A DNA stretch of 10,689 bases from Patescibacteria group bacterium (GTDB lineage: Bacteria; Patescibacteriota; Microgenomatia; UBA8517). A program made the position numbers and the translations under genes. Below the pieces are notes generated by a model. That model was given only the letters and a program-made list of their open reading frames with translations, searched no databases and had not been told where the DNA came from. Within the stretch, counting starts at the first letter, position 1; the number at the start of each line of letters is the position of its first letter. Positions 1 through 6,127 of this stretch are shown piece after piece. The DNA lies in NCBI GenBank assembly GCA_025057695.1, contig JANWVB010000042.1, positions 1-10,689 of the forward strand, in the 5' to 3' direction.

Positions 1-129
1 ATAGAATTTTTACCCAGAGGAAATGGCACCAATTTGCCTGCGGGAGCTTGTTTTAGGATTAGGTTTTCTTTAACAGGATCTGGTTTCACACAAGATATTA
101 TTGTTGATCAGTCTGGTTCAATAAGATGA
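1..129 (+). CDS. C-terminal end of a GspH/FimT-like pseudopilin (partial)
   Basis: The first 43 codons are open from the window edge to a TGA at 127-129, so only the last 42 residues are visible. They include a PRGNG turn, a short beta-rich stretch and an ending of the form IIVDQSGSIR. A terminal pair of beta-strands closing on a V-D-x-x-G-x-[IV] motif is typical of the globular domain of GspH/FimT pseudopilins, the type II secretion and type IV pilus minor subunits. The N-terminal leader and helix that would prove this lie outside the window. The stop overlaps the next start codon as ATGA (126-129), which implies translational coupling with the PilV-like gene. The family is inferred from this tail and from the three pilin-like genes that follow. 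Confidence 0.6.
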   Translation: MEFLPRGNGTNLPAGACFRIRFSLTGSGFTQDIIVDQSGSIR

Positions 130-587
130 AAAAAATAAAAGCCTATAGATATAAGGATTTGGGGCAGTCTCTTTTTGAAGTAATTGTCGCTTTGGCTTTG
201 ATTGGCATAGTTTTGACTGGCATAGTTGCCTTATCTGTTGCTTCAATTAGAAATGCTAGTTTTGCCAAAAATAACGCTCAGGCTAATAGATACGCCCAGG
301 AAGCTATAGAATGGATAAGGAGACAAAGAGATGCAAACTGGGATCAATTTCTTAACAATTTTGCACCCCTTGACAACCAAACATTCAATTATTGTTTATC
401 TGATTTTTTAGAAATTTCTTTAACAACAGGTAATTGTACTTTTATAAGCGGCACGATATTTACCAGAGAGCTAAGGGTGCAAAGATCTGGTTCTACGGTC
501 GACTTGACTGTAACTGTTAGTTGGACTGACTCTCAAGGGAGGCGGCAAGTTGTAAATCAAACAAGGCTTACAAATTGGAGAAGATAG
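126..587 (+). CDS. PilV-like minor type IV pilin (prepilin)
   Basis: This 153-residue prepilin has a class III signal peptide: a basic leader of 13 residues ending in Gly13, then QSLFE with the invariant Glu at mature position 5, and a hydrophobic helix to about residue 40. Prepilin peptidase would cut after Gly13 and methylate the new N-terminus. The remainder is a small beta-rich domain with only two cysteines (Cys90 and Cys104), which could form one disulfide. The sequence after the helix (AQEAIEWIRRQRD) resembles PilV/GspI-type minor pilins, where residues near Glu-Trp or Glu-Gly follow the spine helix. It starts inside the stop of the upstream pseudopilin gene and no Shine-Dalgarno is visible, so coupling probably drives translation. 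Minor pilins of this group are thought to initiate or tip the fibre. The exact subfamily is uncertain, but prepilin status is firm. Confidence 0.85.
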   Translation: MKKIKAYRYKDLGQSLFEVIVALALIGIVLTGIVALSVASIRNASFAKNNAQANRYAQEAIEWIRRQRDANWDQFLNNFAPLDNQTFNYCLSDFLEISLTTGNCTFISGTIFTRELRVQRSGSTVDLTVTVSWTDSQGRRQVVNQTRLTNWRR

Positions 588-624
588 AAGATAAAAGTGT
601 TTAATTCTTTCTTTTTAATAAACT

Positions 625-646
625 AGTAAAATAAAAGTAAAATAAA
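625..646 (+). repeat. Tandem 11-nt repeat in the leader of the PilW-like gene
   Basis: AGTAAAATAAA occurs twice in perfect tandem (625-635 and 636-646), ending one base before the ATG at 648. Each copy contains TAAAAT, which resembles a -10 box. The A-rich stretch could also act as an unstructured ribosome landing site in the absence of a Shine-Dalgarno. It may equally be slippage in low-complexity sequence, and no function is shown. Confidence 0.5.
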
Positions 647-647
647 A

Positions 648-1187
648 ATGTTGAAAATGAAAAGAATTAAGTTTACCCAAGGTTTTTCTTTAGTTGAAAT
701 GATTATTGTAATATCCGTTTTTAGCATTTTAGCTGTTGTGGTGACGCAATCTTTGACACTTTCTCTGCGTGGAGCTCAAAAAGGACGCGCTGTTGGATCA
801 GTGCGTGAAAATTTGGAGTTTGCCATTTCTGCAATGGAGAGACAATTAAGAAACGCAAGAGCGTTAAATTGCGCGGCTTCCAATCATAACACTCTTGTTT
901 ATGTGGATTCTTATGGCAACAACGCTCGATTTGCTTGTATTACTCAGGGTGCGCAAACTTATATTGCTTCTGGTTCTGCGTCATTGACCAGATTAACAAA
1001 TAGTTCTGTAAATGTGGTTAATTGCAATGACACCTCTACAACTGAAAGAATATTTAGCTGTACTCAGGGATCTGGCAGTCCTGACTCTGTAATTATAAGA
1101 ATACGAGCGTCAGATGCTAGTGGTGTTGGACAGGCAGAAGGATCAAGCGAGACATTTACAACTCAAATTTCATTGAGGAATTATTAA
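648..1187 (+). CDS. PilW-like minor type IV pilin (prepilin)
   Basis: This 179-residue prepilin carries a class III leader: a basic N-terminus ends at Gly12, followed by FSLVE with Glu at mature position 5 (residue 17) and a hydrophobic segment to about residue 37. The region after the helix, with ENLEFAISAMERQLRNA at about 54-70, resembles the heptad-like stretch of PilW/GspJ minor pilins. The C-terminal domain is rich in Ser, Thr and Asn and has four cysteines (75, 97, 126, 138), an even number compatible with two disulfides in an exported protein. An alternative start is Met4 at 657. The leader has no Shine-Dalgarno but an A-rich tandem repeat. The gene lies 60 bases after the PilV-like gene and before the PilX-like gene, matching a minor-pilin operon. 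The subfamily name is by resemblance only. Confidence 0.85.
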   Translation: MLKMKRIKFTQGFSLVEMIIVISVFSILAVVVTQSLTLSLRGAQKGRAVGSVRENLEFAISAMERQLRNARALNCAASNHNTLVYVDSYGNNARFACITQGAQTYIASGSASLTRLTNSSVNVVNCNDTSTTERIFSCTQGSGSPDSVIIRIRASDASGVGQAEGSSETFTTQISLRNY

Positions 1188-1205
1188 TTTTTTAAAAATA
1201 TCTAT

Positions 1206-1234
1206 TTGACCTTAGCTTTTTGTATCGCTAAACT
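1206..1234 (+). promoter_or_regulatory. Possible internal sigma70-type promoter before the PilX-like gene
   Basis: In the 68-base gap after the PilW-like gene, TTGACC (1206-1211) matches five of six -35 bases. It is followed after 17 bases by TAAACT (1229-1234), four of six -10 bases. Initiation would fall near 1241, which favours ATG 1256 as start over the TTG at 1247. AT-rich DNA produces such matches by chance, so this is only a candidate. Confidence 0.3.
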
Positions 1235-1255
1235 GGTTTTAGAAAATTGTGTATT

Positions 1256-2179
1256 ATGATTATAAAAAAGATGAATAGAAATTTATTTTCAGGTCAGGCA
1301 CTGCTTTTGGTTGTTTTAGTAATGTCTGTGGTTGTTGTTGTTGCTCTTTCTTTTGTTTCAAGATCCGTAACTGAAATTAGTGTTACCAACCTAGAAGAGG
1401 ATGCAACTAGAGCTTTTTCTGCGGCGGAAGCGGGTGTAGAACAAGCTCTCTTAACTGGTCAAGTGGGTCAGTCTGTAAATATTGAATTCCCTGATTCAAA
1501 CTCAAGTGTTTCTGCAAACATAAGCCTAAGTGGTTCAGGTGATCATTTTAATTATCCTCAACCTATTGTTTCTGGTGATTCTGCCACTTTTTGGTTTGTA
1601 GGAAATGATGGTTTAGGAAACATATCTTGCAATGGGAATTGTTCTAGGCCAAGCAATATACAAGTTTGTTACGGTGTACCAGGAACTCCGAGCGATAATA
1701 ATGTTACGACTCCCGCTATTGAAGTATCTTTATTTTATGATAGCTCTCCCGGAAACGCAGTTGGCTCGCCTAACAATTTTGCGAGTGTCAATGTGGTTAG
1801 GTTAACTAGTGACCCAAATAGCACGAGGAGATTATCGAATAATTTTTCCTCTGCCTCTTTAGGGTGCAATGTAGGTGACAGATCTTATGCGTTTTCGACT
1901 GGGAATGTTAATCTAAACACTTTAGGTATCGGTTGTACAAATCAAGCTGGTTGTATGTTGCTTGCTAAAGTAAGAATGTTGTATGGAAACACATCTCATC
2001 CTGTTGGGATAAGATTGATTGGAGGTCCCAATAGTAATTTGCCTCCACAAGGAAGACTTATTGATTCAGTTGGCACTTCTGGATCCTCTACTCGTAGGGT
2101 TCAGGTTTTTCAAGGGTTTCCCGAACCTCCTTCTGTTTTTGATTCTGCCATTTTTTCACTTAATGATTTGACCAAGTAA
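1256..2179 (+). CDS. PilX-like type IV pilus assembly protein
   Basis: This protein of about 307 residues has an SGQALLLVVLVM segment leading a hydrophobic helix (residues about 14-36). It is followed by DATRAFSAAEAGVEQAL (about 49-65), the hallmark of PilX N-terminal-like proteins in minor-pilin operons. Gly13-Gln14 resembles a prepilin cleavage site, but mature position 5 is Leu, not Glu, as is common in PilX/GspK-type proteins. The long exported part is rich in Ser, Asn and Gly and has six cysteines (125, 129, 138, 204, 227, 233), possibly three disulfides. It is larger than typical PilX proteins, so it may be the tip or adhesive subunit (inference). I chose ATG 1256; a TTG at 1247 adds three residues and Met6 at 1271 is also possible. 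No Shine-Dalgarno is visible. The stop lies 11 bases before the pilM ATG. Confidence 0.75.
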   Translation: MIIKKMNRNLFSGQALLLVVLVMSVVVVVALSFVSRSVTEISVTNLEEDATRAFSAAEAGVEQALLTGQVGQSVNIEFPDSNSSVSANISLSGSGDHFNYPQPIVSGDSATFWFVGNDGLGNISCNGNCSRPSNIQVCYGVPGTPSDNNVTTPAIEVSLFYDSSPGNAVGSPNNFASVNVVRLTSDPNSTRRLSNNFSSASLGCNVGDRSYAFSTGNVNLNTLGIGCTNQAGCMLLAKVRMLYGNTSHPVGIRLIGGPNSNLPPQGRLIDSVGTSGSSTRRVQVFQGFPEPPSVFDSAIFSLNDLTK

Positions 2180-2190
2180 TTTGATTGTTT

Positions 2191-3204
2191 ATGAGTGTAG
2201 GAATTGATATGGGCAGTAAAACTGTAAAGATTGTTGATCTTGTGCCTGAAGGTAATTCTTGGAGACTTAAATCTTCTGGTATTTTGGGATATACGGGCAA
2301 TATGCCCGAAGAGGCAAAGGATGATAAAGAATTAGTGCCTCTTGCCGATGCTATACGAAAGCTTCATAAAGAAGCAAAAGTTTCATCAAAAGAAGTTTGC
2401 ATTGCGATTCCTGAGGTTCATGTTTATTGTCGGACCGTTAAATTCCCCCTACTTACGGATTCAGAAATCACATCGGCTGTTCGTTGGGAAGCTGAGCAAT
2501 ATATTCCAATACCTGTAAAAGAAGCAGTTATTCAGCACAAGATAGTAGAACGGCGTGAAGATGTTGTGCCAGGTCGTGTTTCGGTTCTTCTAATTGCCGC
2601 ATCCAAAGCTTTAATACAAAAATACGTAAAAGTAATTGAAATGGCGGGATTAGCTGTTAAATCTGTAGAAACTCAGTCGTTAGCATTGGTGAGATCCCTT
2701 TCTCCAGAGAATATGACTGCCATGATTACTGATTTGGGAGCGAGATCTACAAATATTGCAATATCTAAGCAGGGAGAATTGATATTTTCTAGATCAATTT
2801 CTGTGGGGGGAGAGGCGTTTACACGCGCCATATCGCAATTTTTTGGCATAGAAGCAATGCAAGCTGAAGAGTACAAGCGCACATATGGAATGTCCGCGAG
2901 TAAACTCCAAGGTCGCGTTAAACAGGCTTTAGAGCCGGTTTTTGTTTCTGTCGCAGACGAAATAAAAAAAGCAATTCATTATTATCAATCTGAAGAAGAT
3001 GGCGAAGCTCCAAAATCAATTATCCTTTCAGGTGGCACTTCTGCTTTACCTGAGGCAAGTTTAGCTCTTACCAAGTTTTTAGGTATGGAAGTTATTATAG
3101 GTAACCCTTTCTCGAAGGTTGTTTTAGATCCATCTGTAGTTAAATCTGTTTCTGGGTTTGCCCCTTTTTATTCTATTGCTGTTGGTCTTGCAATGCATGA
3201 ATGA
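2191..3204 (+). CDS. pilM: Type IV pilus assembly protein PilM (actin-like ATPase)
   Basis: PilM is a cytoplasmic FtsA/actin-fold ATP-binding protein that docks on the N-terminus of PilN and links the pilus alignment complex to the motor. The actin-fold signatures are in order: phosphate-1 loop GIDMGSKTVKI (residues 4-14), phosphate-2 loop DLGARSTN (181-188), SVGGEAFT (205-212) and the adenosine loop SGGTSALP (280-287). The middle part, with VRWEAEQYIPIP, is the conserved 1C-like region of PilM. At 337 residues it is close to the usual family length of about 350. I start at ATG 2191; a TTG two codons upstream is the only extension and adds nothing conserved. It sits 12 bases ahead of pilN, so pilM-pilN-pilO form a tight unit. 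The match is strong and complete. Confidence 0.95.
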   Translation: MSVGIDMGSKTVKIVDLVPEGNSWRLKSSGILGYTGNMPEEAKDDKELVPLADAIRKLHKEAKVSSKEVCIAIPEVHVYCRTVKFPLLTDSEITSAVRWEAEQYIPIPVKEAVIQHKIVERREDVVPGRVSVLLIAASKALIQKYVKVIEMAGLAVKSVETQSLALVRSLSPENMTAMITDLGARSTNIAISKQGELIFSRSISVGGEAFTRAISQFFGIEAMQAEEYKRTYGMSASKLQGRVKQALEPVFVSVADEIKKAIHYYQSEEDGEAPKSIILSGGTSALPEASLALTKFLGMEVIIGNPFSKVVLDPSVVKSVSGFAPFYSIAVGLAMHE

Positions 3205-3216
3205 AACCTTAAGATT

Positions 3217-3744
3217 ATGAGTGAAATAAATTTATTGCCTGAAGAGCTGAAGCCTAGTGGATACATAAGCAAGCTGGATAACGCGATTAAAAAAATATCA
3301 ATTTTTTTATTGGCTTTATTAATTTTGATATGTTTTTTGGGCGGAAGCGCATACGGTTTTTTGTTTTATCAAAATGATTTACTAAATAATGAAAATCAAA
3401 AATTGAAATCGGAAATATTGGCTTTAGAGTCAGTTGAACAAAGGTTAGTTTTTCTAAAAGATAGAATTTCTAAGGTCTCTAAAGTAAACGCTTTAACTGA
3501 TATTTCTGAATCAAAAGTTAAACTAGAGCAGATTTTAGAGCAAATTAGCGACAAGGCTAATCTAAATAAGCTTGAATTAAAATCTAATGAAATTCATCTT
3601 GAAATTACTTTTGATAACACATTAGATTCAGAAAACTTTGTTAAGTATCTTAAGGAATCGGGTGATTATATCAAAATAGAATTAGAAAATTATAATGTCA
3701 CCAATCTTGGTTACAGGGTAGTTTATTATTTGGTTATGAAATGA
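3217..3744 (+). CDS. pilN: Type IV pilus assembly protein PilN
   Basis: This 175-residue single-pass inner-membrane protein starts with MSEINLLPEEL, the INLLP motif that inserts into PilM in characterised systems. A hydrophobic span follows at about residues 28-50, then a coiled-coil-like stretch (about 52-88, with repeated Leu and Glu/Lys). A C-terminal alpha/beta domain (about 100-175) fits the ferredoxin-like fold that pairs with PilO. Its role is to form the PilN-PilO heterodimer of the alignment subcomplex. Its place directly after pilM and six bases before pilO supports the call. Sequence outside the INLLP motif is generally poorly conserved in this family, so the assignment rests on motif, topology and order. 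No ribosome binding site is evident. Confidence 0.9.
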   Translation: MSEINLLPEELKPSGYISKLDNAIKKISIFLLALLILICFLGGSAYGFLFYQNDLLNNENQKLKSEILALESVEQRLVFLKDRISKVSKVNALTDISESKVKLEQILEQISDKANLNKLELKSNEIHLEITFDNTLDSENFVKYLKESGDYIKIELENYNVTNLGYRVVYYLVMK

Positions 3745-3750
3745 ATTTAT

Positions 3751-4455
3751 ATGGACACGTATATTAGGTTTAATTATTCAAACAATTTTAGCTTCTTGTT
3801 TAGAAAGTTTGCAGGATCTATAGTTCTTGCCACTGTAATTTTGGTTTTATTTGTTGTGATATTTAGTATAGGTAACAAAATTATAAGCGCTGAATGGGAA
3901 AATTATAAAAAAAATCAGCAAACTAAAGAGATTCTTGTAAAGAGAAAAGAAACTTTGTCTAATATTTCTCAAAACGCTTTTGACAAATCCCAAGCTATAG
4001 CTATTGCTTTGCCAGATAAAAATCCTATTCTTTGGACAATATCGCAAATAAAAATTTATTTGACTGAGAATCCAAATACTCTAATTAAGTCTTTTGTTGT
4101 TGGCGGAGAAGATAAAAGTTTGTCTGATATTAATGCGTTAACTTTCACTGTAGAAATTGAGTCGAAAGATATTTCAAGTATTATTGATTTGATTGATTAT
4201 ATGCAGAGTGTTTCCCCCATTGTTAAAGTGCAAAGTTTAAATACTGACTCCAATGATTTAGTTGCTAAATCTAAAATAGTTATGTCTGTTTATTGGTCAG
4301 CATACCCTGCCAAATTGGATAATATAAACCAATCAATTTTTAGTCTTAATCAAGAGGAAATAGAAGTGCTAAACTCTGTCGCTGAGCTAAAACAGCCAGT
4401 CTTTAGTTCTTTGTCTCCTTCTGTGCCATCGATTCGCGAAAATCCGTTTAATTAA
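3751..4455 (+). CDS. pilO: Type IV pilus assembly protein PilO-like
   Basis: This 234-residue protein has a short cytoplasmic N-terminus, one hydrophobic span (about 21-42), a coiled-coil-like segment (about 46-75) and an alpha/beta periplasm-facing domain. That domain contains ALPDKNPILWTISQI (about 86-100), like the ALP-containing linker of PilO. A low-complexity tail rich in Ser, Pro and Glu ends RENPFN. PilO partners PilN in the inner-membrane alignment complex. The topology matches PilN, as expected because both share a ferredoxin-like fold. It is the last gene on this strand. In proteobacteria pilP and pilQ would follow; here the next gene is convergent. Sequence conservation alone would be weak, and gene order adds most of the confidence. 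Confidence 0.85.
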   Translation: MDTYIRFNYSNNFSFLFRKFAGSIVLATVILVLFVVIFSIGNKIISAEWENYKKNQQTKEILVKRKETLSNISQNAFDKSQAIAIALPDKNPILWTISQIKIYLTENPNTLIKSFVVGGEDKSLSDINALTFTVEIESKDISSIIDLIDYMQSVSPIVKVQSLNTDSNDLVAKSKIVMSVYWSAYPAKLDNINQSIFSLNQEEIEVLNSVAELKQPVFSSLSPSVPSIRENPFN

Positions 4456-4510
4456 TTCTTCAGATGTTTTTTATATATTTAGAAAGTTATCTATGTTCTA
4501 ATAAACCAAA

Positions 4511-4750
4511 CTAAGAAGTTGTTTTATCAATAATTTTTAATATCACAAACTTATTTTCTAATCTAGCCCGCACTCTTAATATGTCTTGTATTGATTTGAC
4601 TATTTTACCTTCTTTGCCAATTAAAAGGCCAATATCCGAAGTTTCGGGAACAACTTCATAAACTATTTGACCATTTTCATTTTCATATTTAGAAAAAGGA
4701 ACCTTTTTCCCCGTAATTCCAGTGAGAATAAATTCTAGCAATTCATCCAT
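4511..4750 (-). CDS. khpA: KH-domain RNA-binding protein KhpA
   Basis: This 79-residue protein is a single KH domain. Its GxxG loop reads IGKEGK (residues about 44-49), flanked by the usual LLIG and IVKSIQDILRVRA helices. KhpA (also called YlqC) binds single-stranded RNA and in Firmicutes works with KhpB in small-RNA and cell-envelope control. The length matches the family at about 75-80 residues. The order rpsP then khpA, eight bases apart, is the common bacterial arrangement and implies co-translation from the rpsP promoter. The N-terminus MDELLEFILTGITG is also typical. It ends the operon. No Shine-Dalgarno is visible. The identification is secure; its RNA targets in this organism are unknown. 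Confidence 0.92.
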   Translation of the reverse strand: MDELLEFILTGITGKKVPFSKYENENGQIVYEVVPETSDIGLLIGKEGKIVKSIQDILRVRARLENKFVILKIIDKTTS

Positions 4751-4758
4751 GCTGTTTG

Positions 4759-5082
4759 TTAATTTTGATTATTATTTGATTCTTGCGCTTTATTTTCATT
4801 GACTTCTTGTTTGCTTTTTAGCTCTGCTAGCTTTGCATTTTTTGATTTTTTTGGTTTTTCGCCTCCTTGGATAAGATATGAAACAGTTTCGGATAATTTT
4901 GCTCCTTTTCTAATCCACTCTTGGACTTTGGATTTATTTATATTAACTTCAGGTTTTGTAGGATTGTATGTGCCTAATACTTCTAAACATTTGCCTGTTG
5001 TTTTTGACCTTTGGTTAATTGCAACTACACGGTAGAATTGCCTATTTGTGTTTCCGTATCTTGCCAGACGAATTTTAATCAT
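4759..5082 (-). CDS. rpsP: 30S ribosomal protein S16
   Basis: S16 binds 16S rRNA and helps assemble the small subunit. The N-terminus MIKIRLARYGNTNRQFYRVV and the later LEVLGTYNP are family signatures, followed by WIRKGAKLSETVSYLI with the conserved Gly-Ala and Thr-Val. The core is about 75 residues. From residue about 73 an extra tail of some 35 residues is first lysine-rich, then rich in Glu, Asn and Gln, making 107 residues against the usual 80-90. It starts at an ATG preceded by a near-perfect tandem repeat in the leader and a good promoter candidate 36-65 bases upstream. It is followed closely by khpA. In most bacteria the locus continues to rimM, trmD and rplS, which are absent here. 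Confidence 0.96.
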   Translation of the reverse strand: MIKIRLARYGNTNRQFYRVVAINQRSKTTGKCLEVLGTYNPTKPEVNINKSKVQEWIRKGAKLSETVSYLIQGGEKPKKSKNAKLAELKSKQEVNENKAQESNNNQN

Positions 5083-5105
5083 GTTTTTATCTATGTTTTA
5101 TCTAT
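5083..5105 (-). repeat. Near-perfect tandem repeat in the rpsP leader
   Basis: Two adjacent copies, read on the transcribed strand as ATAGATAAAAC and ATAGATAAAAAC (5095-5105 and 5083-5094), lie directly against the rpsP start codon. They differ by one A. In the absence of a Shine-Dalgarno they give an A-rich unstructured leader, which could aid ribosome loading or be replication slippage. Confidence 0.5.
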
Positions 5106-5117
5106 TACAGTTGAAGT

Positions 5118-5147
5118 ATTCTAACAAAAATATCTATTCAATCTCAA
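5118..5147 (-). promoter_or_regulatory. Candidate promoter of rpsP-khpA
   Basis: On the minus strand TTGAGA (5142-5147) matches five of six -35 bases. After 18 bases TAGAAT (5118-5123) matches five of six -10 bases and is preceded by TGT, an extended -10 TGn. Transcription would start near 5111 and give a leader of about 30 bases before the rpsP ATG at 5082. It lies in the 75-base gap after rnc, where a separate start for the ribosomal gene makes sense. It is the best sigma70-like match in the window. Confidence 0.5.
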
Positions 5148-5157
5148 GTTTGGAAAA

Positions 5158-5847
5158 TTAATCTTTCTGTGCGCTTAATTTTTCAATTGCTAAAGATGCC
5201 GCGTTTTGAGCGGCTTCGTTTTTGCTCTTACCTTCTCCAGTGGCTATTTTTTTGCCATTAACATTGACCGCTATTGTGAATTTTTTATCATGATCTGGTC
5301 CAGTCTCAGAAATCACCTCATATTTTGGAGATAGCATTCCTTGCGCTTGCACGTACTCTTGTAAACGGCTTTTCGCGTCTTTTAGAGGCGTTGACAAAAT
5401 ATCATTGATGGAGGAAAGCAAAACTGACTTCACAAATTTTTCCACTTTGGCAAGCCCGCTGTCGAGGTACAAAGCGCCAATAATTGCCTCAAAGGTATCA
5501 GCTAACAAGGATGGATTTGTTCTTCCGCCTGTTTCTTCTTCGCCTTTTGATAACTTAAGGTATTTGCCAATTTCAAGTTGTACTGCTTTTTTTGCAAGGT
5601 TTTGAGTGTTAACTATTTTAGCGCGCAAGACTGTCAGATAACCTTCTTCTTTGTCTGGAAAATCTTTAAATAGCTCTTTTGAAGTTATGTATTCCAATAT
5701 CGCGTCTCCTAAAAATTCCAGTCTTTCATTTGATGTGAAATTGCCAGGATGTTCGTTAACCCACGAACGATGAGTAAGAGCATGCTCAAGTAGCTTGGTA
5801 TTTTTAAAAAGTTTTTTTAGTTGCAAATAAGCATTTGCCTTTGGCAT
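5158..5847 (-). CDS. rnc: Ribonuclease III
   Basis: This 229-residue RNase III cuts double-stranded RNA, including the rRNA precursor. The catalytic domain holds the signature NERLEFLGDAIL (40-51), with Glu41, Glu44 and Asp48, and ADTFEAIIGALYLD with Asp117 and Glu120. Together these give the expected acidic metal-binding set. A double-stranded RNA-binding domain follows (about 155-226), with LQEYVQAQG, the Gly-Pro-Asp-His-Asp-Lys-Lys-Phe stretch and a C-terminal helix of Asn-Glu-Ala-Ala type. I start at ATG 5847 (MPKANAYLQL). A start at 5916 would add 23 hydrophobic residues and overlap the upstream gene by 47 bases, which is implausible. The gene lies 22 bases after the carrier-like gene. 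The length is close to the E. coli enzyme at 226 residues. Confidence 0.97.
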   Translation of the reverse strand: MPKANAYLQLKKLFKNTKLLEHALTHRSWVNEHPGNFTSNERLEFLGDAILEYITSKELFKDFPDKEEGYLTVLRAKIVNTQNLAKKAVQLEIGKYLKLSKGEEETGGRTNPSLLADTFEAIIGALYLDSGLAKVEKFVKSVLLSSINDILSTPLKDAKSRLQEYVQAQGMLSPKYEVISETGPDHDKKFTIAVNVNGKKIATGEGKSKNEAAQNAASLAIEKLSAQKD

Positions 5848-5869
5848 AACAAAGAAGTATAAAAAGTGG

Positions 5870-6127
5870 CTACTCAAGATATTCCTCTGATTTAAGAAAA
5901 TCAACAAGCTCGCCAACAGTCTTTATTTGCATAATATCTAACTGATCTATGGGCAAGCCACCTTCTGAAAGCTGTTCTAGGAAGTCTGTCAAATCTGTTG
6001 GGAGCATGTGAAGATCATCTCTGAGTGTATCATCCAAAGATATGTCTTCTACTTCAATTCCCAAATAACTGGCCAGACTTTTTTTTACTTTTGATTCTAC
6101 AGATGATGTTGTTGTATCATTGTCCAT
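5870..6127 (-). CDS. Acyl-carrier-protein-like, lacking the phosphopantetheine serine
   Basis: This 85-residue acidic protein resembles acyl carrier proteins. Helix I (VKKSLASYLGIE, about 14-25), EDISLDDTLRDDL (27-39) and the C-terminal IKTVGELVDFL (68-78) align with the E. coli regions before helix II and after the loop. The usual DSL motif at the start of helix II is not present: the region reads HMLPTDLTDFLEQL (40-53). Aligned without gaps, Pro43 occupies the attachment site, and no Ser lies between 40 and 53. It therefore probably cannot be converted to the holo form. The start overlaps the nusB end by 11 bases and rnc follows 22 bases on, so it is co-transcribed with RNA-processing genes. 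A role as a protein-protein adaptor is inference; a divergent fold relative is the alternative. Confidence 0.75.
   Translation of the reverse strand: MDNDTTTSSVESKVKKSLASYLGIEVEDISLDDTLRDDLHMLPTDLTDFLEQLSEGGLPIDQLDIMQIKTVGELVDFLKSEEYLE

Noticed and set aside
1212..1231. Inverted repeat TTAGC...GCTAA before the PilX-like gene
   Set aside because: Five base pairs with a 10-base loop is within chance for this AT-rich DNA.
2673..2882. Minus-strand open frame of 69 codons inside pilM
   Set aside because: It is antisense to the conserved actin-fold coding region of PilM.
4479..4501. Possible terminator between the convergent pilO and khpA genes (TTAGAA and TTCTAA, 11-base loop)
   Set aside because: The six-pair stem is almost all A-T and is not followed by a T run on either strand, so it is unlikely to terminate.
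4799..5035. Open frame on the + strand opposite rpsP
   Set aside because: The minus strand encodes a clear S16 protein; this is its antisense shadow.
4488..5098. Shared 11-mer TTATCTATGTT flanking khpA-rpsP (about 4488 and 5088), as a possible insertion boundary
   Set aside because: The copies are A/T-rich and short, the genes between are conserved housekeeping genes, and no transposase or target-site pattern is present.
5848..5916. Upstream extension of rnc by 23 residues
   Set aside because: The extra residues are hydrophobic, unlike RNase III N-termini, and would overlap the carrier-like gene by 47 bases; the ATG at 5847 gives normal length.
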